Source: Halocalculus aciditolerans (GTDB lineage: Archaea; Halobacteriota; Halobacteria; Halobacteriales; Halobacteriaceae). Taken from it: DNA of 64,000 nt. This document shows positions 15,296 to 24,429 of this stretch, one piece after another. The translations under genes and the position numbers were made by a program. Location of the stretch: positions 124,001-188,000 of the forward strand of contig NZ_BMPG01000001.1 of NCBI RefSeq assembly GCF_014647475.1, read 5' to 3'. The notes below the pieces were generated by a model. It was not told the DNA's origin, made no database searches, and worked only from the letters and a program-made list of their open reading frames with translations. Positions within the stretch are counted from its first letter, which is position 1; the number at the start of each line of letters is the position of its first letter.

Positions 15296-16543
15296 TTACT
15301 TGAAGATGCTGATGGCGTCGTCGATGCCGTCGAGGAGGGCGTCGACCTCTTCTCTCGTGTTGTAGAGGTAGAAGGAGGCGCGGACGCTGGCGGCGATGTC
15401 CATCTTCTGGTGGAGGGGTTGGGTGCAGTGGTCGCCGGCGCGGATGGCGACGCCGTGGTCGTTGAGGATGCTGGAGAGGTCGTGGGCGTGGATGCCGTCG
15501 ACGTTGAAGGCGACGAGGCCGCCGCGCTCTTCGCCGAGGGGCGGGCCGTAGACCTCGACGTCGTCGTATTCGGCGAGGCGTTCGTAGGCGTACTCGGTGA
15601 CGTGGGTTTCGTGCTCGGCGATGCGCTCTAACCCTATTTCGTCGAGGTAGTCGGCGGCTTCGGCGAACGCGATGCCCTGGCTGATGACGGGCGTGCCGGC
15701 TTCGAACTTCCAGGGGACGTCCGCCCAGGTGGCGTCCTCGTAGGTGACGCGGTTGATCATCTCGCCCCCGTAGGTGAAGGGCTCCATGTCCGCGAGGAGG
15801 TGTTTCTTCCCGTAGAGCGCGCCGACGCCGGTGGGGCCGGCCATCTTGTGCGCGCTGAACGCGTAGAAGTCGGCGTCGATGGCCTCCACATCGACCGGGC
15901 GGTTCGGGACGGCCTGCGCGCCGTCGACGAAGATGAGCGCGTCCTGCTCGTGTGCGAGGTCGGCGAGTTCGCTCACGGGGTTGATCGCGCCGAGGACGTT
16001 GGAGACGTGGACGACGGAGACGAGCGCGGTATCGGGACCAATGATGTCCTTCGCGGCGTCCATGTCGAGGGTCTGGTCGTCGTCGATGGGGATGTAGCGC
16101 ACCGTCGCGCCCGTCTTCTTCGCGATCTGCTGCCAGGTGACGAGGCTGGCGTGGTGCTCCATCTCCGTGAGCACGACTTCGTCGCCGGGGCCGAGTTCGT
16201 TCAGCCCCCACGAGTACGCGACGAGGTTCTCGCTCTCCGTGGTGTTCTTCGTGAAGACGAGTTCCTCGCGCCCGCCGGACGCGCCGACGAACTCCGCGAT
16301 GCGGTCGTGCGCCTCTTCGTACGCCACCGACGCCTCCTGACTCAGCTGGTGGATGCCGCGGTGAACGTTCGAGTTGTAGTTGTAGTAGTAGTCGACGATG
16401 CTGTCGACGACCTGTTTCGGGGTCTGCGTCGTCGCCGCGTTGTCGAAGTAGACGAGCGGGACGCCGTCAGAAACCTCCCGGTCGAGCACGGGATAGTCCT
16501 CGCGGAGCGCCGCCACGTCGAGCGCGCTCGAACTCTGACTCAT
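15296..16543 (-). CDS. sufS: SufS-type cysteine desulfurase
   Basis: PLP enzyme (415 residues) that removes sulfur from cysteine for Fe-S cluster assembly. The N-terminus holds YFDNAATTQTPKQV. The PLP lysine is in SAHKMAGPTGVGALYG and the active-site cysteine is in RAGDHCTQPLHQ, the group II (SufS) arrangement. The ATG at 16543 (MSQSSSALDVAALRED) matches homologues. No sufU/sufE-like partner gene is adjacent. A perfect 16-bp palindrome lies 42-57 nt upstream of the start. Its stop is within a few bases of the right end of the IS1341 relic. Confidence 0.94.
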   Translation of the reverse strand: MSQSSSALDVAALREDYPVLDREVSDGVPLVYFDNAATTQTPKQVVDSIVDYYYNYNSNVHRGIHQLSQEASVAYEEAHDRIAEFVGASGGREELVFTKNTTESENLVAYSWGLNELGPGDEVVLTEMEHHASLVTWQQIAKKTGATVRYIPIDDDQTLDMDAAKDIIGPDTALVSVVHVSNVLGAINPVSELADLAHEQDALIFVDGAQAVPNRPVDVEAIDADFYAFSAHKMAGPTGVGALYGKKHLLADMEPFTYGGEMINRVTYEDATWADVPWKFEAGTPVISQGIAFAEAADYLDEIGLERIAEHETHVTEYAYERLAEYDDVEVYGPPLGEERGGLVAFNVDGIHAHDLSSILNDHGVAIRAGDHCTQPLHQKMDIAASVRASFYLYNTREEVDALLDGIDDAISIFK

Positions 16544-16584
16544 TGCCTAACGAGAGGGGACGAAGGGTCTACAGTGCTTCGATA

Positions 16585-16600
16585 CGGGGAGTACTCCCCG
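16585..16600. promoter_or_regulatory. 16-bp perfect palindrome upstream of sufS
   Basis: CGGGGAGTACTCCCCG reads the same on both strands. It is in the 94-bp gap between DUF424 and sufS. It could be an operator for sufS or a hairpin ending the DUF424 transcript. Confidence 0.45.
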
Positions 16601-16637
16601 GTGTTACGGTTCCGCGTCGCGGGTCTCCGGAGCGCAG

Positions 16638-16928
16638 TTAGACCGCGAGGAGTTGGGCGTGCCGCGTGCCGTCGACGTCGAGGACGACGTTCTCGTCAAC
16701 GAACCCCTCCTCGATGGCGAACTCCACGGTGTGGGTTCCGACGAGATTCGCGACGCTCGCGCGGGTGAGCGCGTCCGTGACGGCGTCGGTCGTGGCGGCG
16801 TCGCCGCCGTAGAACTCCTCGGTGACGTCGATGGTGACGCCGTCCTCCTCGAAGGTCTCGCCGAGGATGTCGGCGTCGCAGACCGTGACGAGGAGGCCCT
16901 CGTTCGTCTCGCGCTCCGTCAGTATCAT
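16638..16928 (-). CDS. DUF424 family protein
   Basis: 96-residue archaeal protein beginning MILTERETNEGLLVTVCDADILGETFEE, the conserved core of DUF424, and ending in an IEEGFVDENVVLDVDG segment. Function is unknown; archaeal members are often near translation or tRNA genes. Its ATG overlaps the stop codon of the upstream TPR gene by ATGA (16925-16928), so the two are translationally coupled. Confidence 0.88.
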   Translation of the reverse strand: MILTERETNEGLLVTVCDADILGETFEEDGVTIDVTEEFYGGDAATTDAVTDALTRASVANLVGTHTVEFAIEEGFVDENVVLDVDGTRHAQLLAV

Positions 16929-17668
16929 TGGTCGACGAGGCGTTCTTCTTGCTGCTGACGCATCTCCTCGGCCTGCTTGCGGGCCTCCTCAGCTTCTTCT
17001 TCTCTCCCGAGCTCGTCGAGCGCGCGGGTCTTCTCCTCGTAGACGTCCGCCTGCCGGAAGCCGAGGCGGATGGCGTTGTCGAAGCACTCCAGCGCGTCCT
17101 CGTGTTGGCCGCGCTCGTTCTGGATGTAGCCGAGGTTGTACCAGGCGTGCGGCAGGCGGTCGTCGACGCGCACCGCGTTCTCCGCGTGCTCGAAGGCTTC
17201 CTCGTCCTCACCGAACTCCCAGAGCGCATAGGCAAGATTCGTCTCCGCCTCCGCCGCGAACTCGCCGTCGGAGTCGACGTAGAGGGCTTCGCGGTACGCG
17301 CCGATGGCGTCGTCCCACTCCTCCATCTGGCCGTGCGCGACGCCCTTGTTCACCCACGCCTCTTGCTCTTCGTTCTCCGTGTCGGCGTAGCGCGCCGCGC
17401 GCTCGAAGGCGTCCGCGGCCTGCTCGAAGCGATTGATACCCATGTAGTTCAGGCCGACGTCGAGGAGCGCGTCCGAGTCGACGTCCTCCGCGCGGACGTT
17501 CCGCTCGTCGAGCGTGTCGGTGACCACGCGGCTGTCCACCGGGTCGACCGTCGACGGGTCGACGTCGAGCTCCGGCGGGTCGAAGTCGAACCCCTCGTAC
17601 GGCTCCTCGAACCCCTCACCCTCCGAGAAGCGGTGGTCTCGCCGCTCCGGCTGGTCTCGCTCAGTCAT
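16925..17668 (-). CDS. TPR-repeat protein
   Basis: 247-residue acidic protein. After an extended charged N-terminus (residues 1-60) there are four to five tetratricopeptide repeats, e.g. ALLDVGLNYMGINRFEQAAD, EAWVNKGVAHGQMEEWDDAI, AWYNLGYIQNERGQHEDALE. The C-terminus is a charged coiled-coil-like stretch (EEEAEEARKQAEEMRQQQEE). It is expected to be a cytoplasmic scaffold; the partner is unknown. A GTG one codon upstream is a possible alternative start. It is coupled to DUF424 by ATGA. Confidence 0.85.
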   Translation of the reverse strand: MTERDQPERRDHRFSEGEGFEEPYEGFDFDPPELDVDPSTVDPVDSRVVTDTLDERNVRAEDVDSDALLDVGLNYMGINRFEQAADAFERAARYADTENEEQEAWVNKGVAHGQMEEWDDAIGAYREALYVDSDGEFAAEAETNLAYALWEFGEDEEAFEHAENAVRVDDRLPHAWYNLGYIQNERGQHEDALECFDNAIRLGFRQADVYEEKTRALDELGREEEAEEARKQAEEMRQQQEERLVDQ

Positions 17669-17721
17669 CACTCTCCTTAGCGCGGCGAGTTGGTTAAGGG
17701 CTACGCACGAAAAACACGTCC

Positions 17722-18282
17722 GTGCGACTATTCGTCTCTCTCGACCTCTCGCCCGACCTCCGCGACGCCGTCGCCACCGTGCAGGAGTCCTTCGCCGACG
17801 CCGGCGGCCTCTCCTTCACCGACCCCACACAGGCGCACGTCACGGTGAAGTTCCTCGGCGACGTCGACGCCGACCGCGCCGACACCGTCAGCGAAACCGT
17901 CGCCGACGCCGTCGAAGCCATCGATGTCGGCGCGTTCGACGCGTCGTTCGAGGGGCTCGGCGTCTTCCCCAGCCTCGACTACATCAGCGTCGTCTGGCTC
18001 GGCGTCGACGACGGCAGCCGCGAACTCACTCGGCTCCACGAAGCCATCGACGACGCGCTCGCCGCGGAGGGGTTCGAGCGCGAAGACCACGAGTTCACGC
18101 CACACGTCACGCTCGCACGCATGCAGGACGCCCGCGGGAAAGCCCGCGTCGTCGACCGCGTCGAGAACACGCACCCCGTCGCCGGCCGGATGCGCGTCAC
18201 CGAACTCACGCTCACGGAGAGCACGCTCACCGCGGACGGCGCGGTCCACGAGACGAAGGAATCCTTCCCGCTCACGGAGTGA
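17722..18282 (+). CDS. thpR: RNA 2',3'-cyclic phosphodiesterase ThpR
   Basis: 2H phosphoesterase of 186 residues that opens 2',3'-cyclic phosphate on RNA ends. The two HxT motifs are AHVTVKF (H39) and PHVTLAR (H128). The start MRLFVSLDLSPDLRDAV (GTG codon) is that of ThpR/LigT proteins. It is divergent from the TPR gene over 53 bp and 66 bp before rpl39e on the same strand. Confidence 0.92.
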   Translation: MRLFVSLDLSPDLRDAVATVQESFADAGGLSFTDPTQAHVTVKFLGDVDADRADTVSETVADAVEAIDVGAFDASFEGLGVFPSLDYISVVWLGVDDGSRELTRLHEAIDDALAAEGFEREDHEFTPHVTLARMQDARGKARVVDRVENTHPVAGRMRVTELTLTESTLTADGAVHETKESFPLTE

Positions 18283-18314
18283 ACCCGCCGCGTCTCGCGG
18301 GACGAGAAGAACAA

Positions 18315-18323
18315 GGTTTTAAG
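18315..18323 (+). promoter_or_regulatory. TATA box of rpl39e-rpl31e-eif6
   Basis: GGTTTTAAG is centred 30 nt before the rpl39e ATG, fitting a leaderless mRNA for the ribosomal operon. Confidence 0.6.
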
Positions 18324-18348
18324 CCCGGCAGGGGTAGTGGCGGGCACT

Positions 18349-18501
18349 ATGGGTAAGAAGTCGAAGGCGAAGAAGAAGCGTCTCGCGAAGCTCGAGCGCC
18401 AGAACAGCCGCGTCCCCGCGTGGGTCATGATGAAGACCGACCGCGACGTGCAGCGCAACCCCAAACGCCGCAACTGGCGGCGTAGCGACACGGACGAATA
18501 A
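18349..18501 (+). CDS. rpl39e: 50S ribosomal protein L39e
   Basis: 50-residue basic protein [20 protein letters not shown]... with the family core [12 protein letters not shown] and [14 protein letters not shown]. It lines the ribosomal exit tunnel. The stop is followed 2 nt later by the rpl31e start, so they are cotranscribed. Confidence 0.97.
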   Translation: MGKKSKAKKKRLAKLERQNSRVPAWVMMKTDRDVQRNPKRRNWRRSDTDE

Positions 18502-18503
18502 CG

Positions 18504-18785
18504 ATGAGTGCAAGCGACTTCGAAGAACGAATCGTCACCGTCCCGCTCCGCGACGTCAAGGCGGAGCCGAAACACAAACGCGCCGGCAAAGCGACGACGC
18601 TCATCCGCGAGCACCTCGCCAAGAACTTCGCCGTCGACGAGGACGAAGTCCGCCTCGACCCCTCCATCAACGAGGCCGTCTGGGCGCGCGGGAACAAGAA
18701 CCCGCCGAGCAAGGTCCGCGTCCGAGCCGCCCGATTCACCGAAGAGGGCGAAACGGTCGTCGAAGCCGAGTACGCAGACGAGTAA
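18504..18785 (+). CDS. rpl31e: 50S ribosomal protein L31e
   Basis: 93-residue large-subunit protein. It has the family core [12 protein letters not shown] (8-19), [20 protein letters not shown], and [17 protein letters not shown] near the C-terminus. It lies between rpl39e and eif6, the usual archaeal order L39e-L31e-aIF6. Confidence 0.97.
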   Translation: MSASDFEERIVTVPLRDVKAEPKHKRAGKATTLIREHLAKNFAVDEDEVRLDPSINEAVWARGNKNPPSKVRVRAARFTEEGETVVEAEYADE

Positions 18786-18792
18786 TCCACTC

Positions 18793-19458
18793 TTGCTTCG
18801 CGCGTCGTTCTCCGGTTCGCCGTACGTCGGTGTGTTCGCCCGAGCGACCGACGGCGTCGTCGTCGCCCGCTCGGACCTCTCCGATAGCCTCGCCGCCGAC
18901 GTCGAAGACGAACTCGACGCTCCCGTCGTCCGCACCACCATCGGCGGCTCTTCGACCGTCGGCAGCCTCATCACCGGGAACTCCACCGGCCTCCTCGCCA
19001 CCAGCCGCCTCCGCGACCGGGAACGCGACCGCCTCACGGACGCCACCGACCTCACCGTCGGCACCCTCCCCGGCCGCGTGAACGCCGCCGGCAACGTCGT
19101 CCTCGCCAACGACACCGGCGCGTACGTCCACCCCGACCTCTCCCGGGACGCCCTTCAGGCCGTCGAGGACGCCCTCGGCGTCCCCGCCACCCGCGGCCGC
19201 CTCGGCGACTCCCGCACCGTCGGTGCCGCCGCCGTCGCCAACAACCGCGGCGTCCTCTGCCACCCCAAGACCACCGACGACCAACTCGACGCCGTCGAGG
19301 ACGCCCTCGGCGTCCCCGCCGACATCGGCACCATAAATTATGGTGCCCCCCTCGTCGGCTCCGGCCTCGTCGCCAACGACAACGGCTACATCGTCGGCGA
19401 AGACACGACTGGCCCCGAACTCGGCCGCATCGAAGACGCCCTAGGCTATATAGACTGA
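18793..19458 (+). CDS. eif6: translation initiation factor aIF6
   Basis: Binds the 50S subunit and prevents premature joining to 30S. The protein is built of five pseudo-repeats, visible as [50 protein letters not shown] and [18 protein letters not shown] codon at 18793 is taken as start because [19 protein letters not shown] is the family N-terminus; no ATG lies close by. That gives 221 residues, the normal length. It is 7 nt after rpl31e and surely in the same transcript. In many archaea rplX (L18a/LX) and prefoldin alpha follow; here a convergent small gene follows instead. Confidence 0.93.
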   Translation: MLRASFSGSPYVGVFARATDGVVVARSDLSDSLAADVEDELDAPVVRTTIGGSSTVGSLITGNSTGLLATSRLRDRERDRLTDATDLTVGTLPGRVNAAGNVVLANDTGAYVHPDLSRDALQAVEDALGVPATRGRLGDSRTVGAAAVANNRGVLCHPKTTDDQLDAVEDALGVPADIGTINYGAPLVGSGLVANDNGYIVGEDTTGPELGRIEDALGYID

Positions 19459-19547
19459 GCCGTCTCCTCGGGACGCCTTCTCGCTGGCCGTCTCACCGAC
19501 TGGAGAGAGATCGTCGTCTTCGACGGTTCTGTTGTCGACGTCGCTTC

Positions 19548-19826
19548 CTAGACGCCTTCGACGGTCTCTCTGTAGGCGACGACTTCCGCGCGGGCTTCCT
19601 CGATGGCTTGCTGGACGCCGGATTCGCCGTCGGTCTGGTCTTCGAGTTCGTCGAGGACGTGGGTGAGGCGGGCGAGGCGGCCGTGGTCGAGGCCGCGGTC
19701 TTTCTCGCTGGCTTTGTCGACGGCGTCGGCCTGCGTCTGGAGGCGCGCGCGGGCGTCGTCGTCCTCGGTGAGGTCGGCGGCTTCGCGGAGGAATTCGGCG
19801 GCGGTGGCGAGGTGTTCGTGCGTCAT
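19548..19826 (-). CDS. small helical haloarchaeal protein (DUF7553-like)
   Basis: 92-residue protein starting MTHEHLATAAEFLREAADLT, mostly amphipathic helix with KDRGLDHGRLARLTHVLDEL in the middle and YRETVEGV at the end. This layout resembles a haloarchaeal family I recall as DUF7553; the label was not checked. Function is unknown. The ATG at 19826 is chosen because the sequence upstream is arginine-rich shadow. It is convergent with eif6 and divergent from uvrB. Confidence 0.7.
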   Translation of the reverse strand: MTHEHLATAAEFLREAADLTEDDDARARLQTQADAVDKASEKDRGLDHGRLARLTHVLDELEDQTDGESGVQQAIEEARAEVVAYRETVEGV

Positions 19827-19957
19827 ACCCGTGGAGTCGCAGAGCGAGGTGGAAAAGGCTTCGCCGGTGGTCAGTGTCGCCGGCGTCGCGGTCGGCTTCG
19901 GATTGTGAGGGTCGGTAGGCGGTCCGCTCAAGTGTCCGCGCGCCCACCTAGAAGACA

Positions 19958-22015
19958 ATGAGTGACGCCGACTCCGGACCCTTACAGCCGGACGAGCCGG
20001 AGGCCGAACGGCCGTTCCGAGTGGACGCGCCGTTCGAGCCGGCGGGCGACCAGCCCGAAGCCATCGAGGGGCTCGCAAACGGGTTTCTCGAGGGCTTACA
20101 GGACCAGACGCTCCTCGGCGTGACCGGGTCGGGGAAGACGAACACGGTGTCGTGGGTCGTCGAGGAGATTCAGAAACCCACGCTCGTCATCGCGCACAAC
20201 AAGACGCTCGCCGCGCAGCTCTACGACGAGTTCAAATCCCTCTTCCCGGACAACGCCGTCGAATACTTCGTCTCCTACTACGACTACTACCAGCCGGAGG
20301 CGTACGTCGAGCAGACCGACACCTACATCGACAAGGACGCGTCCGTGAACGAGGAGATCGACCGGCTACGCCACTCGGCGACGCGCTCCCTCCTGACCCG
20401 GGACGACGTCATCGTCGTCGCGTCGGTGTCCGCCATCTACGGGCTCGGTGACCCGAAGAACTACGTCGAGCAGGCGTTCCGCGTCGAACGCGGCCAGGAG
20501 CTCAACCGCGACGAGCTCTTGAAGCAGCTCGTCGACCTCAACTACGAGCGCAACGACGTCGACTTCACGCAGGGCACGTTCCGGGTGCGCGGCGACACCG
20601 TCGAGATCTTCCCGATGTACGGCCGATACGCGGTCCGCGTGGAGTTCTGGGGCGACGAAGTCGACACCCTCCGAAAACTCGACCCCCTAGAGGGCGAGGT
20701 GAAGTCGGAGGAGCCCGCGGTGCTCGTCCACCCCGCCGAACACTACTCCATCCCCGAAGACCTCCTCGAGTCGGCGACCGAGCGGATCGAGGACGACATG
20801 CACGAGCGCGTCCAGCAGTTCGAGCGGCAGGGCGACCTCCTCGCCGCCCAGCGCATCGAGGAGCGCACGACCTTCGACCTCGAAATGCTCGAAGAAGCCG
20901 GCTACTGCAGCGGCATCGAGAACTACACGCTCTACTTCTCCGACCGCGAACGCGGCGACGCCCCCTACACCCTCCTCGACTACTTCCCCGACGACTTCCT
21001 CACCGTCATCGACGAATCCCACCGTACTGTCCCGCAGATTAAGGGCCAGCTCGCCGGCGACAAATCCCGGAAGGAGAGCCTCGTCGAGAACGGCTTCCGC
21101 CTCCCGACCGCCTACGAGAACCGCCCGCTCTCCTTCGAGGAGTTCCAGGAGAAGACGGACCAGACCCTCTACGTCTCCGCGACGCCCGGCGACTACGAGC
21201 GCGAGGTCTCCGAGAACATCGTCGAGCAGATCGTTCGCCCGACACACCTCGTCGACCCGGAGGTGGAAATCTCGCCCGCCGACGGTCAGATCGACGACCT
21301 CATGGAGCGCATCCGCGAGCGCACCGAGAACGACGAACGCACGCTCGTCACCACGCTCACGAAGCGGATGGCCGAAGACCTCACTGAGTATCTGGAGGAA
21401 GCGGGCGTCGCCGTCGAGTACATGCACGACGAGACGGACACCCTAGAGCGCCACGAACTCGTCCGCGGCCTCAGGCTGGGCGAGTTCGACGTCCTCGTGG
21501 GTATCAACCTCCTCCGCGAGGGCCTCGACATCCCCGAGGTCTCACTCGTCGCCATCCTCGACGCCGACCAGCAGGGCTTCCTGCGGAGTCGGAACAGCCT
21601 CATCCAGACGATGGGGCGCGCCGCGCGGAACGTGCACGGCGAAGTCGTCCTCTACGCCGACGAGACGACGGACGCGATGGCGGACGCTATCGAGGAGACG
21701 CAGCGCCGCCGCCGCATCCAACAGGAGTTCAACGAGGCGCACGGCGTCACGCCGACGACCATCGAGAAGGCGGTCTCGGAGACGACGCTCCCCGGCGCGA
21801 GCGGCGAGGAGTCGGCGTCCACCGGCGGCGACGTCACGAGCGAGGCCGAGGCTCGCGCGCGCATCGCGGAACTCGAAGAGCGCATGGACGACGCCGCCGG
21901 AAACCTCGAGTTCGAACTCGCCGCCGACATCCGCGACCGAATCCGCGACCTCCGCGAGGAGTGGGACTTCGAGACGAAAGACCGCGGCGTCGAACCGGAG
22001 ACGGACGGCTTCTAG
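19958..22015 (+). CDS. uvrB: excinuclease ABC subunit B
   Basis: Bacterial-type nucleotide excision repair helicase/damage verifier of 685 residues. Walker [11 protein letters not shown] is near residue 53, the beta-hairpin [20 protein letters not shown] near 108, the DESH box near 350 ([12 protein letters not shown]), motif [11 protein letters not shown] near 550, and the C-terminal UVR domain ([19 protein letters not shown]), which contacts UvrC, near 630-670. uvrC lies 2.4 kb downstream on the other strand. The last codon overlaps the stop of the convergent SPFH gene in CTAG. Confidence 0.97.
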   Translation: MSDADSGPLQPDEPEAERPFRVDAPFEPAGDQPEAIEGLANGFLEGLQDQTLLGVTGSGKTNTVSWVVEEIQKPTLVIAHNKTLAAQLYDEFKSLFPDNAVEYFVSYYDYYQPEAYVEQTDTYIDKDASVNEEIDRLRHSATRSLLTRDDVIVVASVSAIYGLGDPKNYVEQAFRVERGQELNRDELLKQLVDLNYERNDVDFTQGTFRVRGDTVEIFPMYGRYAVRVEFWGDEVDTLRKLDPLEGEVKSEEPAVLVHPAEHYSIPEDLLESATERIEDDMHERVQQFERQGDLLAAQRIEERTTFDLEMLEEAGYCSGIENYTLYFSDRERGDAPYTLLDYFPDDFLTVIDESHRTVPQIKGQLAGDKSRKESLVENGFRLPTAYENRPLSFEEFQEKTDQTLYVSATPGDYEREVSENIVEQIVRPTHLVDPEVEISPADGQIDDLMERIRERTENDERTLVTTLTKRMAEDLTEYLEEAGVAVEYMHDETDTLERHELVRGLRLGEFDVLVGINLLREGLDIPEVSLVAILDADQQGFLRSRNSLIQTMGRAARNVHGEVVLYADETTDAMADAIEETQRRRRIQQEFNEAHGVTPTTIEKAVSETTLPGASGEESASTGGDVTSEAEARARIAELEERMDDAAGNLEFELAADIRDRIRDLREEWDFETKDRGVEPETDGF

Positions 22016-23202
22016 TCGATCTCGATCTCGACGGCGGCGTCGTCCGGGTCGACGCCCGCGACGTCCTCGGGGTCGACCTCCTCGACGAGGTCGCCGATGT
22101 CGTCCATCCCGATGAACTCCCGCGCCGCCGCCTCCAACGCCTTCCCCTCTAGTGGCGACCCGCCGCCGCCCCCGCCCGAGATGTGCTCGCCGTAGCGGCC
22201 GAGGAGGGTCGTGAGCTCCTGCGGAATCACGTAGGTCGTCGCCGCGCCCTGGCCGATGCGTTCGAGGGTTTCCATGCCGCGTTCGATGATGGCGCGCTCG
22301 CCCATCGACTCCGCGGCGCGCGCACGCAGGACTCTCGCGACCGCCGCGCCCTGCGCTTCGAGCACCGTCGCCTGCTTCGCGCCCTCGGCCGCCGTGACGT
22401 TCGACGTTTTGTCGCCCATCGCGCGCTCGACCATGCTCTGGCGTTCGCCCTGCGCTTCCAGAATCATCGCGCGACGCCGGCGCTCCGCGGACGACTGTTG
22501 CTCCATCGCGTGCTTCACGGTGTCGCTCGGCATCACTTCCTGGACTTCGACGGCTTCGACGCGGACGCCCCACGGGTCCGTCGGCTCGTCGAGCTCCTCC
22601 CTGATGCGGCGGTTAATCTCGTCCCGGCGGGAGAGCGTCTCGTCGAGCGTCATGTCGCCGATGACGGCGCGGAGCGCGGTCTGCGCGAGCAGGCCGACCG
22701 CGCGCTCGTAATCCTCGACCTCCAGGAAGGCCTTCTTCGCGTCCATCACGTGGAGGTAGACGACGGCGTTCGCGGTCACGGGCGAGTTGTCCTCCGTGAT
22801 GGCTTCCTGCTTGGGGACGTCGAGCATCGTCGTCCGCATGTCGAAGCGCTGCGTTCCGGAGACGAACGGCGGCACGAAGTTGATGCCGGGCTCCAGGACG
22901 CCGACGAACGCCCCGAGGACGGTGTACGTCTGGCGCTCGTAAGCCTGGACGATGACGACGGAGTGCGAGACGACGAAGACCGCGCCCGCGAGCGCGAACA
23001 GCGCGATAGCCGTCGACACGGAGGCGAAGGAGACGCCGAGACCGACGACGAAGAGCAGGCCAGCGATGACCGTTCCCGGCCCGATTGCGGAGTTCTCGCG
23101 GTCCTCGCGCTGCATCGTCGGCGTCGAGTCGGCGTCGTCGCCGAGCTCGCCGGCGAGCCGCCCGAGCCGGTAGAAGATGCTCTCCCCGCCGCGAGATGAC
23201 AT
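22012..23202 (-). CDS. SPFH/band 7 (stomatin/prohibitin-like) membrane protein
   Basis: 396-residue protein. Two close hydrophobic segments ([20 protein letters not shown] and [20 protein letters not shown], about residues 42-85) precede the band 7 domain ([28 protein letters not shown] to about 250). A long coiled-coil follows ([22 protein letters not shown]), then [20 protein letters not shown]-like and a glycine-rich linker (SGGGGGGS). It forms oligomers on the membrane; partners such as NfeD are not adjacent. The ATG at 23202 is chosen because farther upstream the frame is antisense to the neighbouring oxidoreductase gene. Confidence 0.9.
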   Translation of the reverse strand: MSSRGGESIFYRLGRLAGELGDDADSTPTMQREDRENSAIGPGTVIAGLLFVVGLGVSFASVSTAIALFALAGAVFVVSHSVVIVQAYERQTYTVLGAFVGVLEPGINFVPPFVSGTQRFDMRTTMLDVPKQEAITEDNSPVTANAVVYLHVMDAKKAFLEVEDYERAVGLLAQTALRAVIGDMTLDETLSRRDEINRRIREELDEPTDPWGVRVEAVEVQEVMPSDTVKHAMEQQSSAERRRRAMILEAQGERQSMVERAMGDKTSNVTAAEGAKQATVLEAQGAAVARVLRARAAESMGERAIIERGMETLERIGQGAATTYVIPQELTTLLGRYGEHISGGGGGGSPLEGKALEAAAREFIGMDDIGDLVEEVDPEDVAGVDPDDAAVEIEID

Positions 23203-23283
23203 ACGTCGTACTCCTTCGCGACACCTGATAAACGCTCGGGTGACAACCACCCCTTGAAGGGGGTCGCCGTCGACCGCTCGGGT

Positions 23284-24411
23284 ATGGAACCCGTCTCCAC
23301 CGACTCGGCGGGCGCACTCGACGTCGCCTTCCTCGGCTACGGCTTCATGGGGAAGGCGCACGCGAACGCGCTCGCCCGCCTCCCGATGTTCTTCCCGGAC
23401 GCGCCCGCGACGAACCGCCACACGCTCGTCGGCCGCGACGAGGCCGCGCTCGCCGACGCCGCCGCCCGCCTCGGCTTCGACCACGTCGCGACCGACTGGC
23501 GCGAGGTCGTCGCCGACGTCGACGTCTTCTACAACCTCGGCCCGAACCACCTCCACGTCGACCCGACCGTCGCCGCCCTCGAAGCGGGAACGCACGTCCT
23601 CTGCGAGAAGCCGCTCGCGCCCACTATCGAGGGCGCAGCGCGCGTCGCCGACGCGGCCGCCGCCTCGGACGCGGTCGCCGGCACGGCGTTCAACTACCGC
23701 TTCCTCCCCGCCATCCAGTACGCGAAACGCCTCCTCGACGCCGGCGAACTCGGCGATATTCGACAGGTCAAAGGGAGCTACCGGCAGGACTGGCTCGCGG
23801 ACGCGGACGCGCCGTGGTCGTGGCGGCTCGACGCGGACCTCGCGGGGAGCGGCGCGCTCGGCGACCTCGGCGCGCACACCGTCGACCTCGTCCAGTACCT
23901 CGTCGACGACGTCGTCGCCGTCTCCGGGAACCTCACCACGTTCGTCGACGAGCGCGAGACGCCCGCGGGCGAGACGAAGCCCGTCACGGTCGACGACGCA
24001 TACTCGGCGCAGGCCGAACTCGCGAACGGCGCGACCGCGACCCTCGACGCCTCCCGGGTCGCCGCCGGCCACGAGAACGACCACGCCATCGAGATTCACG
24101 GCACCGAGGGCAGCCTCCGCTTCCGCATGGAGCGACTGAACGAACTCGACGTGAAACGCCCCGGGAGCCGCGGCTACGAGACCGTGCTCGTCACGGGCGA
24201 CGACGACCCCTACGGCGACCACTGGTGGCCGCCCGGCCACGTCCTCGGCTGGGAGCACACCTTCATCCACGAGAACGACGCCTTCCTCCGCGCCGTCGCG
24301 GGCGACGAGCCCTTCCGGCCGAGCGCCGCGGACGGCCTCGACGTCCAGCGCGTCCTCGCCGCCATCGAGGACTCGGACGCCCGCCGCGCGTGGGTGGACG
24401 TCGACCGCTGA
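23284..24411 (+). CDS. Gfo/Idh/MocA family oxidoreductase
   Basis: NAD(P)-dependent sugar or inositol dehydrogenase type protein of 375 residues. The Rossmann fold is AFLGYGFMGKAHANALARL (residues 15-33), the family motif is CEKPLAPT (near 108-115), and the C-terminal beta-sheet domain with GALGDLGAHTVDLVQYL (near 200) carries the D and H expected in the active site. Substrate is unknown. The start ATG follows GCTCGGGT. It is divergent from the SPFH gene across 81 bp that hold a CCCCTTGAAGGGG palindrome. Confidence 0.9.
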   Translation: MEPVSTDSAGALDVAFLGYGFMGKAHANALARLPMFFPDAPATNRHTLVGRDEAALADAAARLGFDHVATDWREVVADVDVFYNLGPNHLHVDPTVAALEAGTHVLCEKPLAPTIEGAARVADAAAASDAVAGTAFNYRFLPAIQYAKRLLDAGELGDIRQVKGSYRQDWLADADAPWSWRLDADLAGSGALGDLGAHTVDLVQYLVDDVVAVSGNLTTFVDERETPAGETKPVTVDDAYSAQAELANGATATLDASRVAAGHENDHAIEIHGTEGSLRFRMERLNELDVKRPGSRGYETVLVTGDDDPYGDHWWPPGHVLGWEHTFIHENDAFLRAVAGDEPFRPSAADGLDVQRVLAAIEDSDARRAWVDVDR

Positions 24412-24429
24412 ACCGGCCCGCTGGGCGGG

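Noticed and set aside
22012-24270. 752-codon minus-strand frame joining the SPFH gene to an upstream extension
   Set aside because: The extension is antisense to the Gfo/Idh oxidoreductase gene; the SPFH protein has a normal start at 23202.
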